Below are positions 51,625 through 60,208 of a stretch of 64,000 nt of DNA, piece after piece. This DNA comes from Acidiphilium iwatense. GTDB taxonomy: Bacteria; Pseudomonadota; Alphaproteobacteria; Acetobacterales; Acetobacteraceae. The DNA lies in the NCBI RefSeq assembly GCF_021556475.1, contig NZ_JAKGBZ010000001.1:62001-126000 (forward strand), read 5' to 3'. The notes beneath the pieces are model-generated. The model did not search any database, was not told the origin of the DNA, and was given only the letters and a program-made list of their open reading frames with translations. A program made the translations under genes and the position numbers. Every line of letters begins with the position of its first letter. Position 1 is the first letter of the stretch.

Positions 51625-51873
51625 ATGGTGCCCATGGCGGAAGCGGTGATCGACGCGAAATACCTCAAGGGCCCGATGCCGGTGCTGCGCGCCGCGCGCG
51701 CCCTGCGCGCGCTCGATGCCGGAGAAAAACTGCGCGTGCTCGCGACCGATCCCGGCACCGTCGCCGATTTCCGCGATTTCTGCCGCGACAACGGCCACGC
51801 CCTGATCTCCTGGAGCGAGGCGAAAGGCGTGTTCAGCTTCACCATCAGGCGCGGCGAAGGCGCGAAAACCTGA
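51625..51873 (+). CDS. TusA/SirA-like protein without the catalytic cysteine
   Basis: The 82-residue protein has the TusA fold signature. DAKYLKGPMPVLRAARALRAL aligns with the DxxGLxCPxPVLxxxxAL motif, and LATDPGTVADFRDFCRDNGHALIS completes the family. The Cys that carries the persulfide in TusA is Gly here, so it cannot act as a standard sulfur carrier. A Cys is present later in FCRDNGH, a position many TusA homologues also have. The start ATG 51625 has GAGGCG upstream; ATG 51634 is an alternative. It ends one base before the histone-deacetylase-like gene, so both are likely one unit. Confidence 0.85.
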   Translation: MVPMAEAVIDAKYLKGPMPVLRAARALRALDAGEKLRVLATDPGTVADFRDFCRDNGHALISWSEAKGVFSFTIRRGEGAKT

Positions 51874-51874
51874 C

Positions 51875-52804
51875 ATGCCGGTCGCCCTGATCACCCACCC
51901 CGACTGTTTCGATCACGATACCGGGCCGCACCACCCCGAGCGTCCGGCCCGGCTGCGCGCCGTGCTCGCCGCCCTCGAAGCGCCCGAGTTCCAGCCCCTG
52001 CTGCGCGAAGCCGCGCCCGAAGCGCCGGAAGAGGCGATCCGCGCGGTGCATCGCGACGAGTATGTCGATGCGATGTTCGCTCTGGAACCGGAACCCGGCC
52101 AGCACATCCATCTCGATGCCGATACGGTGGCCAGCCCCGGCACGCTGCGCGCCGCCCTGCGCGCCGCCGGCGGCGCGATGCGCGGGGTCGATGCGGTGCT
52201 GGAAGGCTGGGCGCGCGCCGCCTTCGTCGCGACCCGCCCGCCCGGCCACCACGCCGAGCCCGACCGCGCGATGGGGTTCTGTCTGTTCGCCAACGCGGCG
52301 ATCGCCGCCAACCACGCCCGCGCCCACGGGCTGCGCCGCATCGCGGTCGCCGATTTCGATGTCCATCACGGCAACGGCACCCAGGCGATCTTCGAGAACG
52401 ACGCCGATCTGTTCTACGCCTCCTCGCATCAATTCCCCTGCTACCCAGGCACCGGCCGCGCCACCGAGCGCGGCATCGCCGGCAACCTCGTCAACGCCCC
52501 GCTCCGGCCCGATACCGGATCGGCGGAATTCCGCGCGGCGTGGCGCGACATCCTGATCCCCGCGCTGGATTGGTTCGCCCCGGAACTGCTGATCGTCTCG
52601 GCGGGGTTCGATGCGCACCGCGCCGATCCTCTCGCCCAGCTCAATGTCGAGACCGAGGATTTCGCCTGGGTGACCACCGCGCTGATGGATGTCGCCGAGC
52701 GCCATTGCGGCGGACGCATCGTCTCGCTGCTCGAAGGCGGCTACGATCTCGGCGCTCTGGCGGCGGGCAGCGCGGCGCATGTCCGCGCCTTGATGCGCAT
52801 CTGA
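51875..52804 (+). CDS. Histone-deacetylase-family amidohydrolase
   Basis: Zn-dependent deacetylase of 309 residues. Visible motifs are HHPERPARLRAVL, RPPGHHAEPDRAMGFCLFANAAIAA with the catalytic His pair, VADFDVHHGNGTQAIF with metal Asp and His, SAGFDAHRADPLAQL with the second Asp, and EGGYDLGAL. Bacterial members deacetylate small molecules such as polyamines or acetylated proteins. It follows the TusA-like gene by one base. The xseB-ispA pair lies 38 bases downstream. Confidence 0.94.
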   Translation: MPVALITHPDCFDHDTGPHHPERPARLRAVLAALEAPEFQPLLREAAPEAPEEAIRAVHRDEYVDAMFALEPEPGQHIHLDADTVASPGTLRAALRAAGGAMRGVDAVLEGWARAAFVATRPPGHHAEPDRAMGFCLFANAAIAANHARAHGLRRIAVADFDVHHGNGTQAIFENDADLFYASSHQFPCYPGTGRATERGIAGNLVNAPLRPDTGSAEFRAAWRDILIPALDWFAPELLIVSAGFDAHRADPLAQLNVETEDFAWVTTALMDVAERHCGGRIVSLLEGGYDLGALAAGSAAHVRALMRI

Positions 52805-52842
52805 TTCGCCGCTACCGCACGGGAAATCCAGGAGTTATTCCG

Positions 52843-53091
52843 ATGCCAACCACGCCGGACCCCGCGCCTGATATTGCGTCCTTCTCGTTCGAGGAGGCGC
52901 TGGCCGAACTCGAACGCATCGTGCGCGGGCTGGAATCCGGCCAGCAAAGACTGGAGGACGCCATCGCCGCCTATGAGCGTGGCGCCGCGCTGAAGCGCCA
53001 TTGCGACGCGCGGCTCGCCGAGGCGGAAAGCCGGGTGCAGGCGATCGTCGCGGGCGCCGGCGGCGCGCTCTCGCTGAAGGACGCGCCATGA
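52843..53091 (+). CDS. xseB: Exodeoxyribonuclease VII small subunit
   Basis: Small helical subunit (82 residues) of the single-strand exonuclease ExoVII, binding XseA. The family core SFEEALAELERIVRGLESGQQRLEDAIAAYERGAALKRHCDARL is complete. A short Pro-rich head precedes it and a Gly/Ala tail follows. The ATG at 52843 follows AGGAG. It overlaps ispA as ATGA, the common xseB-ispA coupling. xseA is not in the window. Confidence 0.96.
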   Translation: MPTTPDPAPDIASFSFEEALAELERIVRGLESGQQRLEDAIAAYERGAALKRHCDARLAEAESRVQAIVAGAGGALSLKDAP

Positions 53092-53993
53092 ATCTCGCGC
53101 CGGAGAACACAACGCTGCGCGCGGCGCTGGACGATGCTGCTTCGATCATCGAATCCGAGCTGGATGCGCTGCTGCCGCTGGCCGAAGGCGAGGAGCGCCG
53201 GCTGGTCGAGGCGATGCGCTATTCCGTGCTCGGCGGCGGCAAGCGGATGCGCGGCTTTCTGGTGATCGAAACCGCGCGGATGTTCTCGGTCAATATCACC
53301 TGCGCGGCCAGGGTCGCCGCCTCGGTCGAGATGCTGCACGCCTATTCCCTGGTCCATGACGATCTTCCGGCGATGGACAATGACGATCTCCGGCGCGGCA
53401 AACCCTCCTGCCACAAGGCGTTCGACGAAGCGACCGCGATCCTCGCCGGCGATGCGCTGCAGACCCGCGCCTTCGAGGTTCTCGCCGAGCCCGACACCCA
53501 TTCCGACCCCGAGGCGCGCTGCGAACTGGTCGCCGCCCTCGGCGCCGCCTCCGGCGCGCGCGGCATGGCCGGCGGGCAGATGATCGACATGGTCTCGGAA
53601 GGCCAAACGCTGGAACCGCCGATGATCACAAGGCTGCAGGCGCTGAAAACCGGCCGGCTGATCCAGTACAGCGCCGAGGCGGGGGCGATTCTCGGCCGCG
53701 CGCCCGGTCCGCTGCGCCATCTCATCGCCGCCTATGGCCGCGATCTCGGCGCCGCGTTCCAGATCGCCGACGATATTCTCGATGCCGAAGGCTCCGAGGC
53801 GACATTGGGCAAAACCGCCGGCAAGGACGCCGCCCAGGGCAAGGCCACCATGGTCTCGGTGATGGGGGTCCAGCGCGCGCGCATGCACGCCGGGCACCTC
53901 GCCCAGCAGGCCGCGACCTATCTCGACAGTTTCGGCGAAAAGGCCGACCTGCTCCGGGCATTGGCCGCCTTCACCGTCGCCCGGCGCAGCTAG
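53088..53993 (+). CDS. ispA: Farnesyl diphosphate synthase (polyprenyl synthetase family)
   Basis: Condenses IPP with DMAPP/GPP to farnesyl diphosphate, 301 residues. The first Asp-rich motif lies in SLVHDDLPAMDNDDLRRGKPSCHKAF and the second in AFQIADDILDAEGSEATLGKTAGKD. GGGKRMRG binds IPP. The overlap with xseB as ATGA is typical. dxs, often next in alphaproteobacteria, is absent; a glycosyltransferase gene follows. Confidence 0.96.
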   Translation: MNLAPENTTLRAALDDAASIIESELDALLPLAEGEERRLVEAMRYSVLGGGKRMRGFLVIETARMFSVNITCAARVAASVEMLHAYSLVHDDLPAMDNDDLRRGKPSCHKAFDEATAILAGDALQTRAFEVLAEPDTHSDPEARCELVAALGAASGARGMAGGQMIDMVSEGQTLEPPMITRLQALKTGRLIQYSAEAGAILGRAPGPLRHLIAAYGRDLGAAFQIADDILDAEGSEATLGKTAGKDAAQGKATMVSVMGVQRARMHAGHLAQQAATYLDSFGEKADLLRALAAFTVARRS

Positions 53994-54016
53994 CCGATGC
54001 AGGGCGGGTGAGGGCG

Positions 54017-54988
54017 ATGCGCCTGGTTGCCGTCACCCGCATCCTGAACGAAGACGATATCGTCGAAGCCTTCGTGCGCCACAACGCGGTCCATGTCGGG
54101 CACATGATCTTTCTCGACAACGGCAGCACCGACCGTACCCTCGCCATCCTGAAAGCGCTCAAGGACGAGGGGTTTCCCCTCACCGTGTTCCAGACCCTGT
54201 CGGCGCGGTTCGACGAAGCCTCGTTCAACACCTGGCTCTATCGCCTCGCCGACCAGATGCACCGGGCCGATTGGGTGATTTTTCTCGACGCCGACGAATT
54301 CATCGCGGCCGAGACCGAAACCAGCCTCGCCGAAGCGCTTGCCGGCCGCGATGACGACGATCAGGCGATCACCGTGCCGCTCATCCATTATTTTGACTAT
54401 GCGGAAGACGACCGGACCGAGCCGGTCGTGCCGGTCAGGATGCGTTGGCGGATGCGCGCGCCCACCGGCACCTACAAAATCTTCGTGCGCGGCGGTCTGG
54501 GTACCCGTGTCGTCATCGATGCCGGCAATCACTGCGGATTTCTCGACGGCAGGATGTTACCGGCGCCGCTCGACCGGCGCATCGGCCTCGCCCATTATTC
54601 GCGCCGCTCCGGCTGGCAGAACCTCCATAAAATAGTCAATGGCTGGCTCAAGATCCTCGCCGCCGGCGAGGCGGCGATGGCGCAGGGTTGGGCGGCGCAT
54701 TACCGCGCGCCATTCGAGCAATTGCGCGATACGCCCGGCACGCTCGTCGGCAATCCGCTCTATTTCTCGCCCGGCGCGGACCGTTCGATCGCCGAGGAAG
54801 CGCCTCTGGCCTATCGCGGCGGCGCGCTGCGCTATACCGAACCCGCCGATCCCGCGCTGAAAGCCCTTGAACTTCTGCTGCGCTACGCCGAGCAGCTCGC
54901 CCGCAGCCATGGCAGGCTGATCGACCAGTCGGTCGAAGCCCGCCGCCTCGCCGATGGCTGGAACGCCGAGCGCCGCTTCCTGTTCTGA
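54017..54988 (+). CDS. Family 2-like glycosyltransferase
   Basis: The protein has about 323 residues. The N-terminal VAVTRILNEDDIVEAFVRHNAVHVGHMIFLDNGSTDRTLAIL is a GT2-type nucleotide-sugar motif, and WVIFLDADEFIAA holds the DxD metal site. The C-terminal half (GTYKIFVRGGLG, LAHYSRRSGWQNLHK) resembles GT2/GT92-like enzymes of Acetobacteraceae. It is soluble. ATG 54017 is used; GTG 54008 is also possible. It does not overlap ispA and stands in no visible polysaccharide cluster. The acceptor is unknown. Confidence 0.85.
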   Translation: MRLVAVTRILNEDDIVEAFVRHNAVHVGHMIFLDNGSTDRTLAILKALKDEGFPLTVFQTLSARFDEASFNTWLYRLADQMHRADWVIFLDADEFIAAETETSLAEALAGRDDDDQAITVPLIHYFDYAEDDRTEPVVPVRMRWRMRAPTGTYKIFVRGGLGTRVVIDAGNHCGFLDGRMLPAPLDRRIGLAHYSRRSGWQNLHKIVNGWLKILAAGEAAMAQGWAAHYRAPFEQLRDTPGTLVGNPLYFSPGADRSIAEEAPLAYRGGALRYTEPADPALKALELLLRYAEQLARSHGRLIDQSVEARRLADGWNAERRFLF

Positions 54989-55015
54989 TCCGGTTTTTTC
55001 GGCTATGATGACCCG

Positions 55016-56233
55016 ATGACGAACGGGCACCGGCATATCTTCCTGGGCGAGAGCAATGCGCGCAACGAGCGCCGCACCTGGTTCGTCGTGGCGCTGACCA
55101 CGGCGATGATGCTGGTCGAAATCGTCGGCGGAACTCTCTTCCATTCGATCGCCCTGGTCGCCGACGGCATCCATATGAGCACCCATGCCGGCGTCATGCT
55201 GCTCGCGGCCCTCGCCTACCGCTATGCGCGCCGCCATGCCGAGGATTCGCGATTTGCGCTGGGCACCGGCAAATTCGGCGATCTCGCCGCCTTCGCCAGC
55301 GCCATCGTGCTCGCGATGTTCGCGCTCCTGATCGGCTACGCGGCGATCAGCCGGTTTTTCGCGCCGGAACATATCGACTATGCCGCCGCCATCCCGATCG
55401 CGGTTATCGGCCTCGCGGTGAACGCGGCGAGCGCGCTGCTGCTCGCTGGCGATCACGACCATGGCCATGATCATCATCACGGTCACGACCATGGGCACGA
55501 CCATCATCACGACGACGCGCATCCGGTGCAGAGCCGGTTCGGCCTGTTCGCGCTTGAGGTGTTCGAAGACGGCGTACCGCCGCGCTTCCGCCTGACCGGC
55601 CCGGCCGAGGGCCTCGCCGCGACCATCGAAACCGTCAGGCCGGATGGCACGCGCCAGAGCTTCGCCATGGTCGCGCGCAGCGGTTTTCTGGAGTCGCGCG
55701 ACGAGATCCCCGAACCGCACCAGTTCCAGGCGGTCGTGCGGCTGGATCGGGGCGGAACGTCGGAAACCCACGACATCGCGTTCGCGGAGCACGCGCATGA
55801 CGATGCGCTGCATCGCGACAACAACATGCGCGCCGCCTATGTCCATGTGCTTGCCGATTCGGCGGTCTCCGGGCTGGTGATCGCCGGGTTGCTGATGGCG
55901 AAATTCCTTGGCTGGGTCTGGATGGACCCGATCATGGGGCTCGTCGGTGCCGGCGTCGTCGCCAACTGGTCCTATGGGCTGATCCGCGCCGCCGGCGCCA
56001 TCCTGCTCGACATGACGCCGAGCCCGGATATTCCGGCGCGGATTCGCTCGGCATTGGAGCGGGACGGCAACCGGATCACCGATCTGCATGTCTGGCGCCT
56101 CGGGCCGGGCCATCTCGGGGCGATCATCGCGCTCCAGTCGCCCGCGCCCGCGCCGCCGGAGCGCTACAAGGCGCAGCTCGCCGCGATTCGCGAACTCTCG
56201 CACGTCACCGTCGAGGTAGAGGAAGTCGTATAG
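55016..56233 (+). CDS. dmeF: DmeF-type cation diffusion facilitator with His-rich loop and inserted domain
   Basis: Cobalt/nickel-type CDF exporter of the inner membrane, 405 residues. Six spans are visible: four before residue 145 and two after 275. Metal ligands are in LVADGIHMSTHAG (D50 region) and VHVLADSAVS (H277, D281). A His/Asp-rich loop (147-169) sits between spans 4 and 5. About 90 residues then follow (172-262, FGLFALEVFEDGVPPRFRL...) forming a beta-rich insert absent from ordinary DmeF proteins, and a cytoplasmic C-terminal domain closes the protein. The kdoO gene ends next to it, convergently. Metal specificity is inferred from the family. Confidence 0.92.
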   Translation: MTNGHRHIFLGESNARNERRTWFVVALTTAMMLVEIVGGTLFHSIALVADGIHMSTHAGVMLLAALAYRYARRHAEDSRFALGTGKFGDLAAFASAIVLAMFALLIGYAAISRFFAPEHIDYAAAIPIAVIGLAVNAASALLLAGDHDHGHDHHHGHDHGHDHHHDDAHPVQSRFGLFALEVFEDGVPPRFRLTGPAEGLAATIETVRPDGTRQSFAMVARSGFLESRDEIPEPHQFQAVVRLDRGGTSETHDIAFAEHAHDDALHRDNNMRAAYVHVLADSAVSGLVIAGLLMAKFLGWVWMDPIMGLVGAGVVANWSYGLIRAAGAILLDMTPSPDIPARIRSALERDGNRITDLHVWRLGPGHLGAIIALQSPAPAPPERYKAQLAAIRELSHVTVEVEEVV

Positions 56234-57106
56234 TCAGACCATAGCCGCGCCGCACATGCGCTTCAGCACGGCGAGCGGCGCGGTCTCCGGCCGCGCCAGC
56301 GCGCCCGGTTCGACATAAAAACTCTGTTCGAGCGCATTGCGCCCGGCGGTCGCCGCGTGCGCCACCTGATCGGTGAACACCGCCCAGGCGCAGCCGGGCG
56401 GAAAATCGACCTCCTGTACCGGCGCATCGCGCTGCCAGCCGAGATCGCGCTTGGCGGCGTCGTGCAGGAACAGCATCACCTCGTCGTAGCGGCTGCGCCG
56501 CGCCCTGGTTACGCCGAGCCGGTGCAGCAGCCAGGATTTTCCCGGCACCGCGCGCGGCAAGGACGGCAGGAACCGCGCCGCATAGGTTTCGAAATCCGGC
56601 CCGATCCGCCAATGGCGCGGCGTGCCGTCGAGGTCGATATTGGCGAAGACGCGCAGGATGCGCCGGCCTTGCATCGGGCGGCTCGGAAACGCATCGACAT
56701 GCAGGCGCTTGTCGTCCTGCCGCCAGGAGGAGTGCCGGCCGGAAATCTCGACCGGGCGGAAGCTGGTCCGCGCCCGTTCGAGCCCGGCGGCATAATGCGG
56801 CAACAATCCTTCGACCAGGGACCGCGCCGATTTGCCGAACCGGTCGAGCATCGCGGTCAGCGTTGCCAGTTCGGTGCCGGAGATGGTGCTGCCCTTGCAC
56901 TGGCCGGTCGCGGGATCGAGGCTGATATTCTTGGCCGAACCATCCGAGCCGGCGGAGCGGACCAGCGCCGTCTCCGTGTCGTCGAGCGGAAAGCCGAGCG
57001 ACGGGAACAGCAGAACCGCCCCCGCCTCGAGCCGCTCGGCGGCACGCCGGCGGAAATTGTCGTCATAGGGACCGGCCCAGGAAACGATGTCCAAGGTTTC
57101 GATCAT
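56234..57106 (-). CDS. kdoO: Kdo hydroxylase family protein
   Basis: Fe(II)/2-oxoglutarate-type dioxygenase of 290 residues that 3-hydroxylates Kdo in lipopolysaccharide to Ko. The family segments are NISLDPATGQCKG, WRQDDKRLHVDAFPSRPMQGRRILRVFANID with the HxD iron pair, and FTDQVAHAATAGRNALEQSFYVE with the distal His. It has no signal peptide, as expected for an inner-leaflet or cytosolic enzyme. ATG 57106 lies at the family start. Upstream is the parS-bearing gap shared with paaD. The activity modifies the inner core of LPS, consistent with an acid-tolerant envelope. Confidence 0.9.
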   Translation of the reverse strand: MIETLDIVSWAGPYDDNFRRRAAERLEAGAVLLFPSLGFPLDDTETALVRSAGSDGSAKNISLDPATGQCKGSTISGTELATLTAMLDRFGKSARSLVEGLLPHYAAGLERARTSFRPVEISGRHSSWRQDDKRLHVDAFPSRPMQGRRILRVFANIDLDGTPRHWRIGPDFETYAARFLPSLPRAVPGKSWLLHRLGVTRARRSRYDEVMLFLHDAAKRDLGWQRDAPVQEVDFPPGCAWAVFTDQVAHAATAGRNALEQSFYVEPGALARPETAPLAVLKRMCGAAMV

Positions 57107-57201
57107 AGCAGGCGAATTCTAGACGATTTCCGGCAAAGATGAAATCACATTTTATCGAGATGAGCGGTGTCGCTGTGACAAAAAGTTAATTATAATAACT
57201 G

Positions 57202-57227
57202 TCCTTTGTTTCACGTGAAACAAAGGA
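57202..57227. promoter_or_regulatory. Canonical parS site (ParB-binding) within a 26-bp palindrome
   Basis: TGTTTCACGTGAAACA at 57207-57222 is exactly the canonical parS sequence bound by chromosomal ParB. Symmetry extends to a perfect 26-bp palindrome, with TCCTT on the left and AAGGA on the right. It lies in the 229-bp gap between divergent kdoO and paaD. A TATAAT hexamer is at 57191-57196. parAB are not in the window. Confidence 0.85.
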
Positions 57228-57335
57228 ACCAGACCGGACCTATTTGCCCAAATCCGCCCGGATACATCGCTTGCACCGTCCGGTCGTTCTCTCCATGAAT
57301 ATCCGACATCCGTTCCCGTCCTGCCGGAGCCCGCC

Positions 57336-57815
57336 ATGAGCGACGAAACCGACCTGGTTGCAACCGACATCGTCCGCCGCGCGCGTGCGGTGGTCGAATG
57401 CATTGCCGACCCCGAGCTGCCGATGCTCAGCGTCGTCGATCTCGGCATTTTGCGCGACATTCTCCCTTATCAGGGCGGCGTCGAGGTACTGATGCTGCCG
57501 ACCTATCCGGGCTGCCCCGCGCTCGACATGATCGCGCTGGAAATCAGCAGGGCCCTGACGGCGGCGGGAATTTTCCCGGTCAAGGTGACGATGGTGACCA
57601 GCCCGGTCTGGAGCACCGAATTGATGTCGGCAGACGCGTTGCGCAAGCTGCGCGACGCCGGCATCGCCCCGCCGGAACGCAACAAGCCGGTGGTCTGCCC
57701 GAAATGCCTGGCCGACGCGGTCGAGGAAATCAGTCCGTTCGGCGCGACCGCCTGCCGCGCGGTGTGGCACTGCACCGAATGCGGCGAAAGCTTCGACCGT
57801 TTCAAGTGCCATTAG
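57336..57815 (+). CDS. paaD: PaaD-like protein (phenylacetyl-CoA epoxidase maturation type)
   Basis: The 159-residue protein has an N-terminal MIP18-type domain (about 15-110, ADPELPMLSVVDLGILRDI and LPTYPGCPALDMIALEI). A C-terminal four-cysteine region (CPKCLADAVEEISPFGATACRAVWHCTECGESFDRFKC) is likely to bind zinc or an FeS cluster. This is PaaD, thought to help assemble the FeS cluster of the phenylacetyl-CoA epoxidase. No paaABCE genes are nearby; a mobile-element end sequence begins 16 bases after its stop. The start follows GGAG. Confidence 0.9.
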   Translation: MSDETDLVATDIVRRARAVVECIADPELPMLSVVDLGILRDILPYQGGVEVLMLPTYPGCPALDMIALEISRALTAAGIFPVKVTMVTSPVWSTELMSADALRKLRDAGIAPPERNKPVVCPKCLADAVEEISPFGATACRAVWHCTECGESFDRFKCH

Positions 57816-57831
57816 CTTCAAATGCCGCTAT

Positions 57832-57858
57832 GCGTAGGAACTTCAGAGCCACCACACT
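57832..57858. repeat. Dispersed end sequence, copy 2
   Basis: GCGTAGGAACTTCAGAGCCA and the following seven bases repeat 40345-40371 with two substitutions in 27 positions. Here the arm is single, with no matching inverted copy nearby. It starts just after paaD. Confidence 0.65.
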
Positions 57859-58555
57859 AATAACCAATCTCATGAATCTCGACTCATGAGATTTGGTATG
57901 CGCGCGGGTTGGCGGGCGGCGCGCGCGAACATAAAGAGCGAATACCATGGGTCGCGATCAGCGAGACATGGTATAAGAACGATATAGCTTTAAGCGGAAT
58001 CGCGCAGCGACCCGCAGAGCTGTGAAATTGCCCGCTCTAACGTGCCGTGCCGGGATTTCAGGATCGTTCTGAAATCCGGGACGGCACGAGACCGGTAATT
58101 CCAGAACCGGGATTCAGGGCGATCCGACGGGAGCCGATAGCGCGGATTCACCAGGAGCAAAGGCTGAATTGGCTTGGCATGGGGTTTGCTTATCTGTCTG
58201 CATCATCAGGCAGCAGGCGCGGAGCTTCGCGCCATAGGAGCAAACATGACCCCGTATGCGGCTCAGATCCGGTTCTTCTCGATCGCGCCGGATCGCATCG
58301 AGAATTCATCAATGAGGCTGGGATGGCAGCGGCCCCTGTCATTGCGCACAAAGGCGCCTTCGAGCCGGAACGAACGGCGCGGCATCGCGATGCCCGGCCT
58401 GACGGCGGTGCTTCCGTGTCTCTGCTCCTGCCTGTTGATTCTGTGGTTCGCGTTGTATTTCATTCCGGCGGCGCAGAGTTTCGCGCGGAACCTTGATGCC
58501 GGCAGTCATGGTCGTTGGATGAACGTCCAGTCAGGACACTGAAAAGCCGGTGCTT
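57859..58555. other. Gene-free stretch with three palindromes
   Basis: No coding region is convincing in these 700 bases. Palindromes: AATCTCATGA (57866-57875) with TCATGAGATT (57884-57893), ATACCATG (57942-57949) with CATGGTAT (57967-57974), and CGTGCCG...GGATTTCAG (58041-58061) with CTGAAATCC...CGGCACG (58069-58088). A frame at 58245-58542 with one hydrophobic segment exists but has no support. Confidence 0.5.
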
Positions 58556-60208
58556 TCAATCATGGGCCGAAGACGATCGCGCCGCCTCGCGGAGCAGGAA
58601 TTTCTGGATCTTGCCGGTCGAGGTTTTCGGCAGCTCGCCGAAAATCACCCGTTTCGGCGCCTTGAACCGCGCCATACTGGCCCGGCAATGCGCGATGATG
58701 TCTTCGGCGCTCGCCGCCATGCCCGGCTTCAGCAGCACGAAGGCGCAGGGAACCTCGCCCCAATGCGCGTCCGGGGCGGCGACCACGGCGGCTTCCAGCA
58801 CCGCCGGATGGCGGTACAGCACAGTTTCCACCTCGATGGTCGAGATGTTCTCGCCGCCGGAAATGATGATGTCCTTGGCGCGATCCTTCAGCTCGATATA
58901 GCCATCAGGATGCGTCACGCCGAGATCGCCGGTGGCGAACCAGCCGCCCGCGAAAGCGGCTTCGGTGGCGTTCGGGTCCTTGAGATAGCCCATCATGGTG
59001 ATGTTGCCGCGCATGAACACCTCGCCCATGGTGGCGCCGTCGGCGGGGACCGGTGCGTGGGTCATCGACTCCGCGACCATCAGCCCTTCCTGCACCGGGT
59101 AGGTTACGCCCTGGCGCGCGCGCAGCGCGGCACGCTCGCTAGGCGGCAGATCGTTCCATTCATCCTTCCAGGCGCAGACCGTGACCGGCCCATAAACCTC
59201 GGTGAGGCCATACACATGGGTGACGCGGATGCCGAGCGCTTCCATCCCCTCGATCACCGCGGCGGGCGGCGGCGCGCCGGCGGTCATCATCGCGAGACCG
59301 CGGCCCGCGAAGACCGCGCGCACCGGCTCCGGCGCGTTGAGCATCATGTTCATGACGATCGGCGCGCCGCAGAGATGGGTGACGCCGAAGCACCCGATCG
59401 CGGCGGCGATCGATGCGGCGTCGATCCGGCGCAGGCAGACATGGGTGCCGGCCAGCGCGGTAACGGTCCAGGGAAAGCACCAGCCGTTGCAGTGGAACAT
59501 CGGCAGGGTCCAGAGATAGACCGGATGCTGGCCCATGCTCCAGGTGACCGCGTTGCCCAGCGCGTTCAGATAAGCGCCGCGATGGTGATACACCACGCCC
59601 TTGGGTTTGCCGGTGGTGCCGGAGGTGTAGTTAAGGCTGATCGCCGACCATTCATCGTCCGGGAAGCGCCAGGCGAATGCCGGATCGCCCGAAGCGAGCA
59701 GGGCTTCGTAGTCCATGATGCCGAGACATTCGCCGCCCCCGCCTTGAGCATGGGGCCCTTCGGGATCGGCGATGTCGATGACGATCGGCGCGGCATCGCC
59801 GAGTTCGGCCAAAGCGGCTTTGACCACCGGGGCGAATTCGGTGTCGGTAAGCAGAAGCTTCGCCTCGCCGTGGCGCAGGACATAGGCGATGGTCGGGGCG
59901 TCGAGCCGAACGTTCAGGGCGTTGAGCACCGCGCCGGCCATGGCGACGCCGAAATGCGCCTCGACGGTTTCGGGAATGTTCGGCGCCATCAGCGCGACGG
60001 TGTCGTTCGCGCCGATGCCCTGGGCGACCAGCGCCGAGGCGAGAGCACGGCAGCGGCGATAGGTTTCCGCCCAGTTCTGGCGCCGCGCGCCATGGACGAT
60101 GGCGGTGCGCTCGGGCCAGATCGCCGCACTGCGCGCGAGGAACGACAGCGGTGAGAGCGGCTGGTAATTCGCCGCGGTCTTGCCGAGTCCGGTGCGATAA
60201 TCGGTCAT
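58556..60208 (-). CDS. Acyl-CoA synthetase, medium-chain AlkK-like
   Basis: ANL-family ligase of 550 residues. Segments are ISLNYTSGTTGKPKGVVYHHRGAYL (P-loop), WTLPMFHCNGWCFPWTVTALAGTH (a hallmark of AlkK/acyl-activating-enzyme type ligases), HVYGLTEVYGPVTVC, WFATGDLGVTHPDGYIELKDRAKDIIISGGENIS, and the C-terminal PKTSTGKIQKFLLRE with the catalytic Lys. It activates fatty or methyl-branched acids. It is a single gene read leftward, and the gap to the right holds a start for the secreted protein. It is not closely related to the ligase at 27575. Confidence 0.94.
   Translation of the reverse strand: MTDYRTGLGKTAANYQPLSPLSFLARSAAIWPERTAIVHGARRQNWAETYRRCRALASALVAQGIGANDTVALMAPNIPETVEAHFGVAMAGAVLNALNVRLDAPTIAYVLRHGEAKLLLTDTEFAPVVKAALAELGDAAPIVIDIADPEGPHAQGGGGECLGIMDYEALLASGDPAFAWRFPDDEWSAISLNYTSGTTGKPKGVVYHHRGAYLNALGNAVTWSMGQHPVYLWTLPMFHCNGWCFPWTVTALAGTHVCLRRIDAASIAAAIGCFGVTHLCGAPIVMNMMLNAPEPVRAVFAGRGLAMMTAGAPPPAAVIEGMEALGIRVTHVYGLTEVYGPVTVCAWKDEWNDLPPSERAALRARQGVTYPVQEGLMVAESMTHAPVPADGATMGEVFMRGNITMMGYLKDPNATEAAFAGGWFATGDLGVTHPDGYIELKDRAKDIIISGGENISTIEVETVLYRHPAVLEAAVVAAPDAHWGEVPCAFVLLKPGMAASAEDIIAHCRASMARFKAPKRVIFGELPKTSTGKIQKFLLREAARSSSAHD

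Noticed and set aside
58174-58542. Possible small membrane protein gene
   Set aside because: One hydrophobic segment only, no ribosome site, and a starting region that overlaps low-complexity palindromic sequence; no family resemblance.
58550-60154. 534-codon plus-strand frame opposite the acyl-CoA synthetase
   Set aside because: His/Arg-rich shadow of a conserved ligase; no start signal.
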